A stretch of DNA of 63,582 nucleotides from RGIG3009 sp045541495 (GTDB lineage: Bacteria > Bacillota > Clostridia > Oscillospirales > Acutalibacteraceae). The stretch covers positions 1 to 63,582 of the forward strand of contig JAZQJE010000016.1 of NCBI GenBank assembly GCA_045541495.1, given 5' to 3'. Made by a program: the position numbers and the translations under genes. Under the pieces are notes generated by a model. That model saw nothing but the letters and a program-made list of their open reading frames with translations. It did not search any database and was not told the DNA's origin. Positions 1 through 8,370 of this stretch are shown here, piece by piece (within the stretch, counting starts at the first letter, position 1; each line of letters opens with the position of its first letter).

Positions 1-22
1 CCGCCCGACATTCGTCGGGCGG
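1..22 (-). terminator. GC-rich hairpin, probable terminator of the kinase-like gene
   Basis: Nine-base arms CCGCCCGAC and GTCGGGCGG with an ATTC loop. The hairpin lies nine bases beyond the stop codon of the kinase-like gene read on the minus strand. Any T-tract would fall outside the window, so termination is inferred from position and stem strength. Confidence 0.55.
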
Positions 23-31
23 CGGGGGTCT

Positions 32-529
32 TTACTGTTCACTTAAAATATTATCAATTTCCTTTTTGCTTTTTACACAAACAACTTTCTCACTGTGCGG
101 TTTCAAAAGTTCAGCGATTTCTTTCATATTGGTGTCCTGAAAAGTATCCGTCCATTTTAAAAGATCACAAACCGATTTGACAGTTTCTTTTTTACCTTTT
201 TCAAGGCCAAGTTTTCTTTTTATAAAGCGTTTGATGATACGAAATTTATACAGCAATTTCGGCATATCCAATACATAGATATCTGCGTCTTCAAACCTTT
301 GTTGTACCCAGGCGTAATAAACGCCTTCTATGATCCAATCGGGTTGTTGCAATATGTCATATAACAGTTGATTTCGTTTTTGAATAGGCGTTTTTATACC
401 GTATGAACCATGGCTGTTATCCCATTGTATATCATCCAAATCAAAAGCGGGTATACGATATTTCTCCGACAATCGTTTGGCGAAATATGTGTTCCCTGAA
501 CCACTGCAACCAATTATGCGGATTTTCAC
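32..529 (-). CDS. P-loop kinase-like protein (topology modulation/FlaR-type), altered Walker A
   Basis: 165 residues. The start is a GTG preceded by AAAGGAG at good spacing. The N-terminus has the layout of small P-loop nucleotide or shikimate kinase-like proteins often annotated as DNA topology modulation protein: a beta strand, a glycine-rich loop GCSGSGNT (residues 7-14), then a DLDDIQW motif near 31-37 typical of this family. The Walker A lysine is replaced by asparagine (codon AAC), so ATP binding may be weakened or lost. The C-terminal half is Lys-rich. Cellular function is unknown; family membership is likely, activity uncertain. It has its own ribosome site and sits alone, separated from the tRNA operon by two terminator-like hairpins. 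Confidence 0.75.
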   Translation of the reverse strand: MKIRIIGCSGSGNTYFAKRLSEKYRIPAFDLDDIQWDNSHGSYGIKTPIQKRNQLLYDILQQPDWIIEGVYYAWVQQRFEDADIYVLDMPKLLYKFRIIKRFIKRKLGLEKGKKETVKSVCDLLKWTDTFQDTNMKEIAELLKPHSEKVVCVKSKKEIDNILSEQ

Positions 530-642
530 TTTGAATTCTCCTTTGCGGTGTTGATAGAGGCGATAAGAATTCGTTTTACTTCAACACATTGGCTAAGTAA
601 TTCTTTGTCATTAATGGGCTTTCAGTGATAGCTGATCCACTT
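530..642. other. Intergenic region upstream of the kinase-like gene
   Basis: No convincing reading frame or structured RNA was seen. It holds the ribosome site of the kinase-like gene at its left end and presumably that gene's promoter, for which no clear -35/-10 pair was found. Confidence 0.4.
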
Positions 643-665
643 AAAAAAGCAAGGCAAAGCCTTGC
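643..665 (-). terminator. Short hairpin with T-run
   Basis: Arms GCAAGG and CCTTGC around a five-base loop, followed on the minus strand by six T residues (643-648). It is a second, backup-type terminator between the tRNA operon and the kinase-like gene. Confidence 0.5.
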
Positions 666-744
666 AAAATACTTCTTCACTATTTACTATTACTTATTAC
701 TTAATCGACAAGTTTCAAAAGAGAAAAGTGAAGACTGAATAGTG

Positions 745-786
745 AAAAAAGTAAATCGACAAGCTCCTGTCGAAACTTGTCGATTT
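745..786 (-). terminator. Terminator of the tRNA operon
   Basis: Eleven-base perfect arms (AAATCGACAAG / CTTGTCGATTT, 753-763 and 776-786) start directly at the CCA end of tRNA-Gln and are followed on the minus strand by a T-rich tract at 745-750. This is a standard intrinsic terminator for the four-tRNA transcript. Confidence 0.85.
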
Positions 787-860
787 TGGCTGGGCTGGAT
801 GGAGTCGAACCATCACGGCGTGAGTCAAAGTCACGTGTCCTACCGCTAGACTACAGCCCA
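787..860 (-). tRNA. tRNA-Gln (anticodon TTG)
   Basis: Full cloverleaf on the minus strand: acceptor TGGGCTG/CAGCCCA, anticodon stem CGTGA/TCACG around loop CTTTGAC giving anticodon TTG, discriminator G and an encoded CCA at 787-789. Last gene of a four-tRNA operon. Confidence 0.96.
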
Positions 861-902
861 ATATGGGAGCGGGATATTCGGGAACCGAATATCCCGTTGC
901 TC

Positions 903-981
903 TGGGGTGGGAGATGGGATTCGAACCCACGATCTTCAGTGCCACAAACTGACGCGTTAGGCCAACTACGCTACACCCACC
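903..981 (-). tRNA. tRNA-His (anticodon GTG)
   Basis: Anticodon stem TCAGT/ACTGA around TTGTGGC gives anticodon GTG. The 5' end carries the extra G(-1) at 981 facing C73 at 906, the identity element of tRNA-His, and CCA is encoded at 903-905. One T-T mismatch is present in the acceptor stem. Confidence 0.94.
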
Positions 982-986
982 ATATC

Positions 987-1063
987 TGGCGCGCCTGAAG
1001 GGACTCGAACCCCTGGCCCTCTGCTTAGAAGGCAGATGCTCTATCCAGCTGAGCTACAGGCGC
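987..1063 (-). tRNA. tRNA-Arg (anticodon TCT)
   Basis: Acceptor GCGCCTG/CAGGCGC, anticodon stem TCTGC/GCAGA around CTTCTAA giving TCT, discriminator G and encoded CCA at 987-989. Confidence 0.96.
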
Positions 1064-1077
1064 CTATTTGGAAAGAT

Positions 1078-1151
1078 TGGAGCGGGTGATGGGAATCGAA
1101 CCCACACAACCAGCTTGGAAGGCTGGGGTTCTACCACTGAACTACACCCGC
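1078..1151 (-). tRNA. tRNA-Gly (anticodon TCC)
   Basis: First gene of the tRNA operon. Acceptor GCGGGTG/CACCCGC, anticodon stem CCAGC/GCTGG around CTTCCAA giving TCC, discriminator T and encoded CCA at 1078-1080. Confidence 0.96.
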
Positions 1152-1170
1152 ATGTCATTGAGCGAAGTCA

Positions 1171-1200
1171 ATCATACCACATAAAACGGCCATCTGTCAA
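1171..1200 (-). promoter_or_regulatory. Promoter of the tRNA operon
   Basis: Minus-strand TTGACA (1195-1200) and extended -10 TGG-TATGAT (1171-1176) with an 18-base spacer, about 20 bases upstream of tRNA-Gly. The -35 overlaps the last codon of the neighbouring lipoprotein gene. Confidence 0.85.
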
Positions 1201-2294
1201 GAGTTTTCTTCGCTTTTTTTGCCGATATACAACGTGCGGTGAAGTTCGTCAAAAGCTACGGTGTAACCGGTCTTTTCACAGGTGTAAGCGTTCATGGTTT
1301 CTGTCAACCAAACGGTGTTTCGAGCGAAAGTTCGAGCGTTTTGAAAACTATCTTCGCTGTCAAACTGCAACTCGGCAACGGGGCGAGTTTTCAGTTGCTC
1401 CGCCAATAAGAGCGCCACCGTTTCCGTCCGCAGAGAATTGGTGCGATATTGCCGCTTGGTAAAATAATAGTGGGCCTCGCCGTCACAGGTAAACGGGCTT
1501 TCCATGTGGTGAGTCTTGCTGATCTGTTGGTCGCTCAGATTAAAATAGGTGTGGTGGGGCAAAGGGGTATTGTCATTGAGGGTGGGGTCGATGTGATACC
1601 ACTCTCCGCCCATAACCGCCACCGTCCACATATGCGCGGCACCGTCACCGTTCTCGCCGGTCACCACCGTTGCTTCCATTCCGATTCGTTGTATTAGGTA
1701 CTGCAACCCCTTGGCATACCCCTCGCAAACAGCGGATCCCTCCACCAACGCCCCGTATGCCGAACGAGACGACGACGTTTGTTGGGCGGCATAGTCGCAA
1801 CGCAACAACAGCGCATCGTGAACGGCCACTTCCCTCTCAAATTCATCGACGTCGGCGGGTAGGGCGGCCTGTAATTGTTCGCAGGCCGTTTCCAATCGGG
1901 CGGCGGCGGCGCGCCGTTTTTCGGCGTTCCTGTCATAGGAAAGAGCCATCACCGTATACTGCCCGTTCTCATTTTGCTCATACCCATATCGATCCCCCAA
2001 AAAGAACCATTCGGGGTGATCCCGCGTAACGGCCGTATACACTTGCGTTAATTCCGTTTCATGAGACAGGGGACAGGGCAACGACACCGCAACGCCCCAT
2101 ACCTTGCCGCCGTCTGTGGTGATCGCACACTCGTTGTCCCACGACTGGTCAACGGCGTCATGCACCGCGCGGTAATTGGCCTGTAACGGTGCCGATAATT
2201 GCCCGTAATAGTGCCAATTGCTGTTTGCCGTATGGGAAGGCGCACACCCTGTCAGCAACCCCATGACCACGAATATTCCAATTAGTCGCCACAT
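1197..2294 (-). CDS. Transglutaminase-like domain lipoprotein
   Basis: 365 residues from the ATG at 2294, chosen because GGGGTG lies seven bases upstream and the protein then opens with a lipoprotein signal: MWR, hydrophobic core, lipobox LLTGC with Cys17. The C-terminal half is a transglutaminase-core fold with the papain-like triad visible as VCEGYAK (Cys190), AHMWT (His221) and HIDPTLND (Asp236). Members of this fold are often peptidases or structural proteins acting on the cell surface rather than true transglutaminases. The mature protein should be membrane-anchored outside the cell. Substrate unknown. The gene begins inside the hairpin region that ends glgP, so it may depend on read-through or a promoter not recognised here. 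Confidence 0.85.
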   Translation of the reverse strand: MWRLIGIFVVMGLLTGCAPSHTANSNWHYYGQLSAPLQANYRAVHDAVDQSWDNECAITTDGGKVWGVAVSLPCPLSHETELTQVYTAVTRDHPEWFFLGDRYGYEQNENGQYTVMALSYDRNAEKRRAAAARLETACEQLQAALPADVDEFEREVAVHDALLLRCDYAAQQTSSSRSAYGALVEGSAVCEGYAKGLQYLIQRIGMEATVVTGENGDGAAHMWTVAVMGGEWYHIDPTLNDNTPLPHHTYFNLSDQQISKTHHMESPFTCDGEAHYYFTKRQYRTNSLRTETVALLLAEQLKTRPVAELQFDSEDSFQNARTFARNTVWLTETMNAYTCEKTGYTVAFDELHRTLYIGKKSEENS

Positions 2295-2313
2295 ACGCTC
2301 ACCCCGTATACTA

Positions 2314-2354
2314 TATAACAAACGGGCGGGACTTATGCCCGCCCGTTTGTTATA
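2314..2354 (-). terminator. Perfect 17-bp hairpin after glgP
   Basis: Arms 2314-2330 and 2338-2354 are fully complementary with a seven-base loop, starting three bases past the glgP stop. The downstream flank on the minus strand is only AT-rich rather than a pure T-run. It may also limit read-through into the lipoprotein gene. Confidence 0.7.
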
Positions 2355-2357
2355 GTA

Positions 2358-4793
2358 TTACTTTTGCAGGGGTCGGCTGTTCCAGATGGTTTCGGAATAA
2401 TCCCGAATGGAACGGTCAGAAGCAAACAAGCCGCTGGATGCCGTGTTGAGGAACGCCATTTTCGCCCATGCGTTTTTGTCGGTATATACCTGCCCCGACC
2501 GCGCTTGCGCCTGTTGATAGGAATCAAAGTCCGCAAACACCATGTACGGGTCGCGGTTGACAAGCGAACTTGTGATCTCGCCGTAAGATTGCCCGCCGAA
2601 TCCTCGATTCATAAAATCGATGGCGCGGCGAATCCGCTCGTTGTCGCGGTAATAATCTTGAGGACGATATCCCCGCTGTTTGAGCGTCGTCACTTCGTGC
2701 TCTTTCATACCGAACAGGAACATGTTTTCCTCGCTCACTTGTTCACAGATCTCCACGTTAGCACCGTCTAATGTGCCCAAGGTGATGGCGCCGTTCATCA
2801 TCAGTTTCATATTACCCGTGCCGCTGGCTTCCGTCCCGGCCAAGGAGATCTGTTCGCTGATATCCGCTGCGGGCATCAGCAGTTCCGCTAAGGTCACGCG
2901 GTAATCTTCCAGATACACCAGTTTCAGTTTATCCCGTACCGCGGGATCGTTTTCGATCTCCTTGGACAGTTTACACAGGAACCGAATGATCTCTTTCGCC
3001 AGATAATAGCCCGGTGCCGATTTGGCCCCGAAAATATAGGTGCGGGGGGTAAACTCCATGTGGGGGTTTTCCTTCAATCGCAGATAGGTGTCCACGATAT
3101 TCAGCCCGTTCAAGTGTTGCCGCTTATACTCATGCAACCGCTTCACCTGCACGTCAAACAACGAATCGGGATCCACCGTCACGCCGTTGTGCTTGTGAAT
3201 ATACTTGGCCAACCGTTCCTTGTTACGGCGCTTGATGGTCATAAACTCCTCAAGCGCCCCTTTATCGTCGGCATAAGGCTTTAACTGTTCCAGTTGTGCC
3301 GCATCCAACACAAATCCATCACCGATCTTATCGGTGATAAACTGTGTCAGTTCGGGGTTGGCTTGGCACAACCACCGCCGATGCGCGATGCCGTTGGTCA
3401 CGTTGGTGAACTTATCGGGCATCACCGTATAGGCGTCGTGGAATACGGTCCCTTTCAAGATCTCACTGTGAATTTTCGCCACGCCGTTTACTTTGTGAGC
3501 GGCGGCCACGCACAAGTTGGCCATTTTAATAAGCCCGTAACTGATGATGGCCATACGGCTCACTTTTTGCGTATCCCCGCCGGTAGCCGCCATCATCTCG
3601 GCGCTGAAACGGTTGTTGATCTCCTGCACGATCTGATAAATGCGGGGCAGACGGCCTGCAAACAGGTCTTCGGGCCAGCATTCCAGCGCTTCCGCCATCA
3701 CTGTGTGGTTGGTATAGGCAACGGTACGGCATACGATATCCCATGCGTGTTCCCACGAATACCCGCACTCATCCAACATAATCCGCATCAGTTCGGGGAT
3801 CGCCAACGTGGGATGGGTGTCGTTGATGTGGATTGCCGCCATGTCAGGCAGGTTATCCAGCGTGCCGAACTGTTCCAAATGCCGCTGTACGATATCCTGT
3901 ACCGACGCCGATGCCAGAAAATATTGTTGTGATAATCGCAAGGATTTCCCTTCGCGGTGATTATCCGCGGGATATAAAATCTGTGTGATGATCTCCGCCA
4001 TGGCTTTTTGTTCCATGGCGCGCATGTATTCTCCTTGATTGAACAGAGACATATCCAAACTGGGCGCGGTAGCTTTCCACAGCCGCAAGGTGGACACGCC
4101 GCGTCCATCTTTGCCCGCCACCATCAAATCGTAGGGTTGAGCAATAACCACAGTGGCATTCTCGTGTTCCACATGATGGAAATCGTTGTCCCACCATTCT
4201 TGGATATGGCCGTCAAACCGCACTTCCTTTGCCAGTTCGGGGCGGGGCAGCAACCAACATCCACCACCCGGCAACCAAAAATCGGGCATTTCGGTCTGCC
4301 ATCCGTCTACCAGTTTTTGACGGAAGATACCCGCCTCATATAACAACGAATATCCAATGGCGGGCACGGAAGCCGTTGCCAACCCATCCAAGAAACAAGC
4401 CGCCAACCGTCCCAAACCGCCGTTGCCCAGACCCGCATCGGGTTCCAACTCAAACAACGACTCCAACTTCACACCGTACTCTTGCAGTATCGTGCGCGCT
4501 TCATCGGTCAAATTCATATTAAACAAGGTGTTTTTCAGCGACCGCCCCATCAGGAACTCCATGCACAGATAATATACCTGTTTGGCTTTCTGCTTATGGG
4601 TCTTGGAAATGTATTGTACCCGCTGTGTGCGCATACGGTCACGCAACACCAACGCCAATGCATTATAAAAATGTTCATTGGTGGCTTGCTCGGGTCTCAC
4701 CGAAAAATTTCCCAATAATTTTGCGTTCAGATCCTCTCGAAGAGAGGAGACCGCGGCCGTTTTGGCCGTGCTCTTTTTGGGTGTAGACGCCAT
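2358..4793 (-). CDS. glgP: Glycogen/starch/alpha-glucan phosphorylase
   Basis: 811 residues, the usual length of bacterial GT35 phosphorylases. It releases glucose-1-phosphate from alpha-1,4-glucans in the cytoplasm. Seen: the conserved glycine-rich segment LEPDAGLGNGGLGRLAAC near the N-terminus and the PLP-lysine motif EASGTGNMKLMMNGA near residue 650, with DGANVEI following. The start is the ATG at 4793, because AAGGAGC lies just upstream; a longer frame would place the ribosome site inside the gene. No other glycogen genes are in the window, so it is a single-gene unit with its own promoter and terminator. Confidence 0.97.
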   Translation of the reverse strand: MASTPKKSTAKTAAVSSLREDLNAKLLGNFSVRPEQATNEHFYNALALVLRDRMRTQRVQYISKTHKQKAKQVYYLCMEFLMGRSLKNTLFNMNLTDEARTILQEYGVKLESLFELEPDAGLGNGGLGRLAACFLDGLATASVPAIGYSLLYEAGIFRQKLVDGWQTEMPDFWLPGGGCWLLPRPELAKEVRFDGHIQEWWDNDFHHVEHENATVVIAQPYDLMVAGKDGRGVSTLRLWKATAPSLDMSLFNQGEYMRAMEQKAMAEIITQILYPADNHREGKSLRLSQQYFLASASVQDIVQRHLEQFGTLDNLPDMAAIHINDTHPTLAIPELMRIMLDECGYSWEHAWDIVCRTVAYTNHTVMAEALECWPEDLFAGRLPRIYQIVQEINNRFSAEMMAATGGDTQKVSRMAIISYGLIKMANLCVAAAHKVNGVAKIHSEILKGTVFHDAYTVMPDKFTNVTNGIAHRRWLCQANPELTQFITDKIGDGFVLDAAQLEQLKPYADDKGALEEFMTIKRRNKERLAKYIHKHNGVTVDPDSLFDVQVKRLHEYKRQHLNGLNIVDTYLRLKENPHMEFTPRTYIFGAKSAPGYYLAKEIIRFLCKLSKEIENDPAVRDKLKLVYLEDYRVTLAELLMPAADISEQISLAGTEASGTGNMKLMMNGAITLGTLDGANVEICEQVSEENMFLFGMKEHEVTTLKQRGYRPQDYYRDNERIRRAIDFMNRGFGGQSYGEITSSLVNRDPYMVFADFDSYQQAQARSGQVYTDKNAWAKMAFLNTASSGLFASDRSIRDYSETIWNSRPLQK

Positions 4794-4825
4794 AGTAACG
4801 CTCCTTTTCAATTCAGGATACCATC

Positions 4826-4854
4826 AGTATATACTACTCTGCAAAAAAATGCAA
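4826..4854 (-). promoter_or_regulatory. Promoter of glgP
   Basis: Minus-strand TTGCAT (4849-4854), 17-base spacer, TATACT (4826-4831), about 33 bases upstream of the glgP start. Confidence 0.75.
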
Positions 4855-4962
4855 TACTTATTCAAAATGTCTAACGTATTTCCACAAAATCCCAAATTAT
4901 TCTCACGAGAAATAGCAAAATGCACAAAAAAGAAAGAGTTTTTACCGCTAATGGCTTGCCGA

Positions 4963-4991
4963 TTGCTTTTGCAAGAGAGTTGTGTTATAAT
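4963..4991 (+). promoter_or_regulatory. Promoter of the trmL-tsaD operon
   Basis: TTGCTT (4963-4968), 17-base spacer, extended -10 TGT-TATAAT (4986-4991). The start codon of trmL is 28 bases further on. Confidence 0.85.
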
Positions 4992-5018
4992 AAATTGTTA
5001 GAAAGAGAGGGGAGCCAT

Positions 5019-5516
5019 ATGCCCCAATTAAACATCGTGCTGGTGGAACCGGAGATCCCGCAAAATACGGGAAACATCAGCCGCACCTGTGCCGCCACCG
5101 GCACGCGCCTACACATTGTGGAGCCCATGGGTTTCACCATCGACGACAAAAAACTCAAACGAGCGGGTCTGGATTACTGGCATTTGCTGGATATCACCTA
5201 CTATAAAAACCTCGACGACTTTTTCGAGAAAAACAGCGGCCCGTTTTTCTATTTCACCACCAAAGGTACGCACATCTATGCCGACGTGGTGTATCCCGAC
5301 GGCGCGTATCTGCTGTTCGGTAAAGAAACCAAAGGGCTGCCCGAATGGTTGTTGCGGCAACATCCCGAACGGTGCGTTCGCCTGCCCATGTTAGATGACG
5401 ATGCCGCCCGTTCCCTGAACCTGTCTAATACCGTGGCGGTGGGAGTATACGAAGTGTTGCGGCAATGGGGTTTCCCGGCCTTGCGCACGGAAGGCCATCT
5501 TCACGGAACCGATTGA
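5019..5516 (+). CDS. trmL: tRNA (cytidine/uridine-34-2'-O)-methyltransferase TrmL
   Basis: 165 residues. SPOUT-family methyltransferase acting on the wobble base of tRNA-Leu isoacceptors with S-adenosylmethionine. Seen: the family opening LNIVLVEPEIPQNTGNISRT, the SAM-knot segment LLFGKETKGLP near residue 105 and the C-terminal LPML...RSLNLSNTVAVGVYE. The ATG at 5019 follows AGAGGGGAG; the longer in-frame extension starts before the promoter and cannot be translated from it. First gene of a six-gene operon, 13 bases before pyrR. Confidence 0.95.
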   Translation: MPQLNIVLVEPEIPQNTGNISRTCAATGTRLHIVEPMGFTIDDKKLKRAGLDYWHLLDITYYKNLDDFFEKNSGPFFYFTTKGTHIYADVVYPDGAYLLFGKETKGLPEWLLRQHPERCVRLPMLDDDAARSLNLSNTVAVGVYEVLRQWGFPALRTEGHLHGTD

Positions 5517-5529
5517 AAGGAGTACTCCC

Positions 5530-6066
5530 ATGGAACAAAAAGCCAAGATCATGGACGAGGCGGCGGTAGCCCGTTCCATGGCGCGGATCACCCATGAGAT
5601 TCTGGAACGCAACCGCGGCGTAGAAGGCCTGTGCCTGTTAGGTGTCAAACGGCGAGGTATTCCGCTGGCACAGCGATTGGCAGAGAATATTGAAAACTTC
5701 GAAGGGGTCAAAGTCCCAGTGGGCACCATCGACATCGCCTTATATCGGGACGATTTAAGTGAGACCGACGAATTGCCCACCGCCGGAGATTGCGACATTC
5801 CCTGCGACGTCCGCGACCACAACGTGGTCATCGTGGACGATGTGATCTACACGGGCCGCACCGCCCGTGCCGCCATTGAAGCGGTCTTCACTTATGGTCG
5901 TCCCCGCTCTTTGCAGTTGGCGGTGCTTGTGGACCGCGGCCATCGGGAACTGCCTATCCGCCCCGACTTTGTGTGCAAAAACATTCCCACTTCCAAAAGC
6001 GAGCGAGTGTTCGTCATGGTAGATGAACTGGACGGCGAGACCGCCGTGTATTTAAAACGAGAATAA
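5530..6066 (+). CDS. pyrR: PyrR: pyr operon attenuation regulator / uracil phosphoribosyltransferase
   Basis: 178 residues. PyrR binds UMP and pyr mRNA leaders to promote termination and can convert uracil plus PRPP to UMP. Seen: the PRPP-binding signature VVIVDDVIYTGRTARAA near residues 98-114 and the family ending LVDRGHRELPIRPDFVGKN-like block. The usual pyr biosynthetic genes are absent here; it lies between trmL and a metal-type regulator. If active as a regulator it must act on pyr leaders elsewhere. AAAGGAG upstream supports the start. Confidence 0.95.
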   Translation: MEQKAKIMDEAAVARSMARITHEILERNRGVEGLCLLGVKRRGIPLAQRLAENIENFEGVKVPVGTIDIALYRDDLSETDELPTAGDCDIPCDVRDHNVVIVDDVIYTGRTARAAIEAVFTYGRPRSLQLAVLVDRGHRELPIRPDFVCKNIPTSKSERVFVMVDELDGETAVYLKRE

Positions 6067-6078
6067 GGAGGCGTTCAT

Positions 6079-6450
6079 ATGCCCCTGCAAGAATCCGGTG
6101 AAATGTATCTGGAAACCATCTATATTTTATCCAATCGCGGCAAAGCCGTTCGCGCCATTGATGTGGGCGAATACATGGGCTATTCCAAACCCAGTGTCAG
6201 CCGCGCCATGGGGTTGCTCAAACAAGGCGGTTATGTGGTAGCGGACGAAGATGGGTTTTTGACCCTTACCGACGATGGTAAGGAGATTGCCCGCAAAATG
6301 TACGAGCGGCACACCTTGCTCACCGATTTTCTGGTCCGCTTGGGCGTGGATCGGGATGTCGCTTCCGATGACGCTTGCAAGATCGAACATCACCTCAGCG
6401 ACCAATCCTTTGACGCCATTAAACGCTACGCAAGGGGGGCGTCAGAATGA
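6079..6450 (+). CDS. DtxR/MntR-family metal-dependent transcriptional regulator
   Basis: 123 residues, the short form without the C-terminal SH3-like domain. Seen: N-terminal ESGEMYLETIYIL, a winged helix with recognition helix YSKPSVSRAMGLLK (about 35-48), and a dimerisation/metal-binding segment with ERHTLL, EHHLSD. These are hallmarks of Mn/Fe-responsive repressors such as MntR. Metal and targets cannot be read from sequence. AAGGAGG supports the start; the stop overlaps the next gene by four bases (ATGA), implying coupled translation. Confidence 0.9.
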   Translation: MPLQESGEMYLETIYILSNRGKAVRAIDVGEYMGYSKPSVSRAMGLLKQGGYVVADEDGFLTLTDDGKEIARKMYERHTLLTDFLVRLGVDRDVASDDACKIEHHLSDQSFDAIKRYARGASE

Positions 6451-6878
6451 ACATTGTATGTGTCTGCACCGGCAACATTTGCCGCAGTCCAATGATGGAA
6501 TACTTGCTTAAGGCAGAACTGCCCCGTCACGGTATCACCGACGCGGTGGTTTCCGGCGCGGGCATTGCCACCATCGACGGCGAACCCGCCTCGGATCATG
6601 CTATCACCGCTATGAACGAGATCGGGATCGATATTTCCGCTCACCGTTCCCGCCAAATGACACAGGCTATCGTGGACGAGACGGACGTATTTGTGGTCAT
6701 GACCCCCGATCACGGTGTCAATTTGGCACTGTATTACGGTGTAGAGCCCGAAAACATGGTGATCCCCGGCGGCGGGATCCCCGACCCCTACGGTAAAAAT
6801 CTCAAAGCATACCGTCAATGTCGGGATGCGTTGGTTGAAGCCATCCCCAAACTGATCGAGGATATCAAAGCCTTATGA
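6447..6878 (+). CDS. Low-molecular-weight protein-tyrosine/arginine phosphatase
   Basis: 143 residues. Catalytic P-loop VCTGNICRSP near residues 6-15 (C-x5-R-S) and the general-acid loop IPDPYG near 112-117 define the LMW phosphatase fold. In arginine phosphatases of the YwlE type the position after the Asn is usually Thr; here it is Ile, as in tyrosine phosphatases, which favours phosphotyrosine activity, though the tsaD neighbourhood is common for the YwlE branch too. ATGA overlaps on both sides tie it into the operon. Confidence 0.88.
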   Translation: MNIVCVCTGNICRSPMMEYLLKAELPRHGITDAVVSGAGIATIDGEPASDHAITAMNEIGIDISAHRSRQMTQAIVDETDVFVVMTPDHGVNLALYYGVEPENMVIPGGGIPDPYGKNLKAYRQCRDALVEAIPKLIEDIKAL

Positions 6879-7309
6879 ATATTACCGTTGCACCTATGAC
6901 TGCCACTCATATCGAGTCTCTTGCCGCGTTGGAACAAGCGTGTTTTGCCGATCCGTGGAGCGCACAGGCTTTGCGGGAAGAATTGCATAATCCCTGTGCC
7001 GCGTTTTTGGTCGCCATACAAAACGAGCAAGTGGTGGGCTATCTGGGTTGCCACCACATCGAAGACGAGGGATACATTACCAACGTGGCCACCGATCCTA
7101 CCTACCGTCGCCGCGGCATTGCTCGCCATCTGCTGACATACGCCGTAACCGAATGGCAACACCTATCCCGCATCACCTTGGAAGTGCGGGTCAGCAACAC
7201 CCCCGCCATCGCCTTGTATGAGCAAGCGGGATTTGTGCGGGACGGCGTGCGTCCCCGCTTTTACAGTCATCCCACCGAGGATGCCGCTATTTATAGTTAT
7301 TACCGATAG
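6875..7309 (+). CDS. rimI: Ribosomal protein S18-alanine N-acetyltransferase RimI
   Basis: 144 residues, GNAT fold. Seen: acetyl-CoA motif VATDPTYRRRGIARHLL near residues 69-85, the ACFADPWS opening and the ending EVRVSNTPAIALYEQAGF. Its place directly before tsaD is a common arrangement in Bacillota, which supports RimI over other GNATs. It overlaps the phosphatase by four bases. Confidence 0.92.
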   Translation: MNITVAPMTATHIESLAALEQACFADPWSAQALREELHNPCAAFLVAIQNEQVVGYLGCHHIEDEGYITNVATDPTYRRRGIARHLLTYAVTEWQHLSRITLEVRVSNTPAIALYEQAGFVRDGVRPRFYSHPTEDAAIYSYYR

Positions 7310-7322
7310 AGAGGTGTCGTTT

Positions 7323-8330
7323 TTGAACATCTTGAGTATTGAATCCTCCTGTGACGAAACCGCTGCCGCCGTTGTGCGTGACGGGCGTACCATGTTATCG
7401 AACTGTATCGCTTCACAGGCGGACGAACACCGCCTATACGGCGGTGTAGTCCCTGAAATTGCCAGTCGCCGCCATGCGGAAGCTATCAGCGGGATCACCC
7501 GCCAAGCGTTGGAAGAAGCGGGCATGACCTTGCGCGACATCCATGCCGTTGCCGTCACCTATGCTCCCGGCTTGATCGGGGCGTTGCTGGTGGGGGTCAA
7601 CTTCGCCAAAGGCTTGGCACAGGCGGCCAACCTGCCGCTGATTCCCGTTCACCATCTCCGCTCCCATATTGCCGCCAACTATTTGGTGCATCCCGATTTG
7701 AAGCCGCCTTTTTTGTGTTTGGTGGTGTCGGGCGGGCACAGCCATATCGTGCGGGTGGAAGACTACACCCGGTTCACCGTTCTCGGCCGCACGCGGGACG
7801 ACGCCGCCGGCGAATGTTTCGACAAAGCCGCCCGCGCCATGGGTATGCCGTACCCGGGCGGTGTTCATCTGGACAAAGCGGCAAGGACGGGCGACAAACA
7901 TGCCTTTTCTTTGCCCCATCCTCACGTGGATGGCTCGGAATACGACTTTAGTTTTTCAGGGTTGAAAACAGCGGTCATCAACCTGCTGCATAAAGCTTCT
8001 CAACGGGGCGAAACCATCAATGTCAACGACCTGTCCGCCTCATTTCAACATACGGTATGCGAGATCTTGTGTGCCAACTTCCTCAAAGCCGCCGAACAAA
8101 CAGGAGATACCACCTTGGTGTTGGCGGGGGGCGTATCGGCCAATTCGGGACTTCGCGCCGCCATGGAACAAGCCTGTGCTCAGCGGGGCTATCAACTGTA
8201 TATTCCGCCCCTGTCTTTGTGCGGCGATAACGCCGCCATGGTAGGTGCCCAAGGCTATTATGAATATCTGGCGGGTCATACAGCAGGCCCCGACCTCAAC
8301 GCCATCGCCACCTATCCCATCGAACAATAA
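7323..8330 (+). CDS. tsaD: tRNA N6-adenosine threonylcarbamoyltransferase TsaD
   Basis: 335 residues. Transfers the threonylcarbamoyl group to A37 of ANN-decoding tRNAs together with TsaB and TsaE. Seen: ILSIESSCDETAAAV at the N-terminus, the metal-binding block PVHHLRSHI (two histidines), VVSGGHSHI and GGVSANSGLR. The start is a TTG at 7323 behind AGAGAGGTG; the longer in-frame ORF overlaps rimI and lacks family similarity in the extension. Last gene of the operon, with a strong terminator directly after it. Confidence 0.96.
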   Translation: MNILSIESSCDETAAAVVRDGRTMLSNCIASQADEHRLYGGVVPEIASRRHAEAISGITRQALEEAGMTLRDIHAVAVTYAPGLIGALLVGVNFAKGLAQAANLPLIPVHHLRSHIAANYLVHPDLKPPFLCLVVSGGHSHIVRVEDYTRFTVLGRTRDDAAGECFDKAARAMGMPYPGGVHLDKAARTGDKHAFSLPHPHVDGSEYDFSFSGLKTAVINLLHKASQRGETINVNDLSASFQHTVCEILCANFLKAAEQTGDTTLVLAGGVSANSGLRAAMEQACAQRGYQLYIPPLSLCGDNAAMVGAQGYYEYLAGHTAGPDLNAIATYPIEQ

Positions 8331-8337
8331 AAAACAA

Positions 8338-8370
8338 GCCGACTGCAACGAGTGCAGTCGGCCTTTTTTA
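8338..8370. terminator. Bidirectional terminator between tsaD and folT
   Basis: Arms GCCGACTGCA/TGCAGTCGGC (8338-8347, 8353-8362) with a five-base loop, T7 on the + side and an A-rich run at 8329-8334 serving the minus strand. It separates the two convergent genes. Confidence 0.9.
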
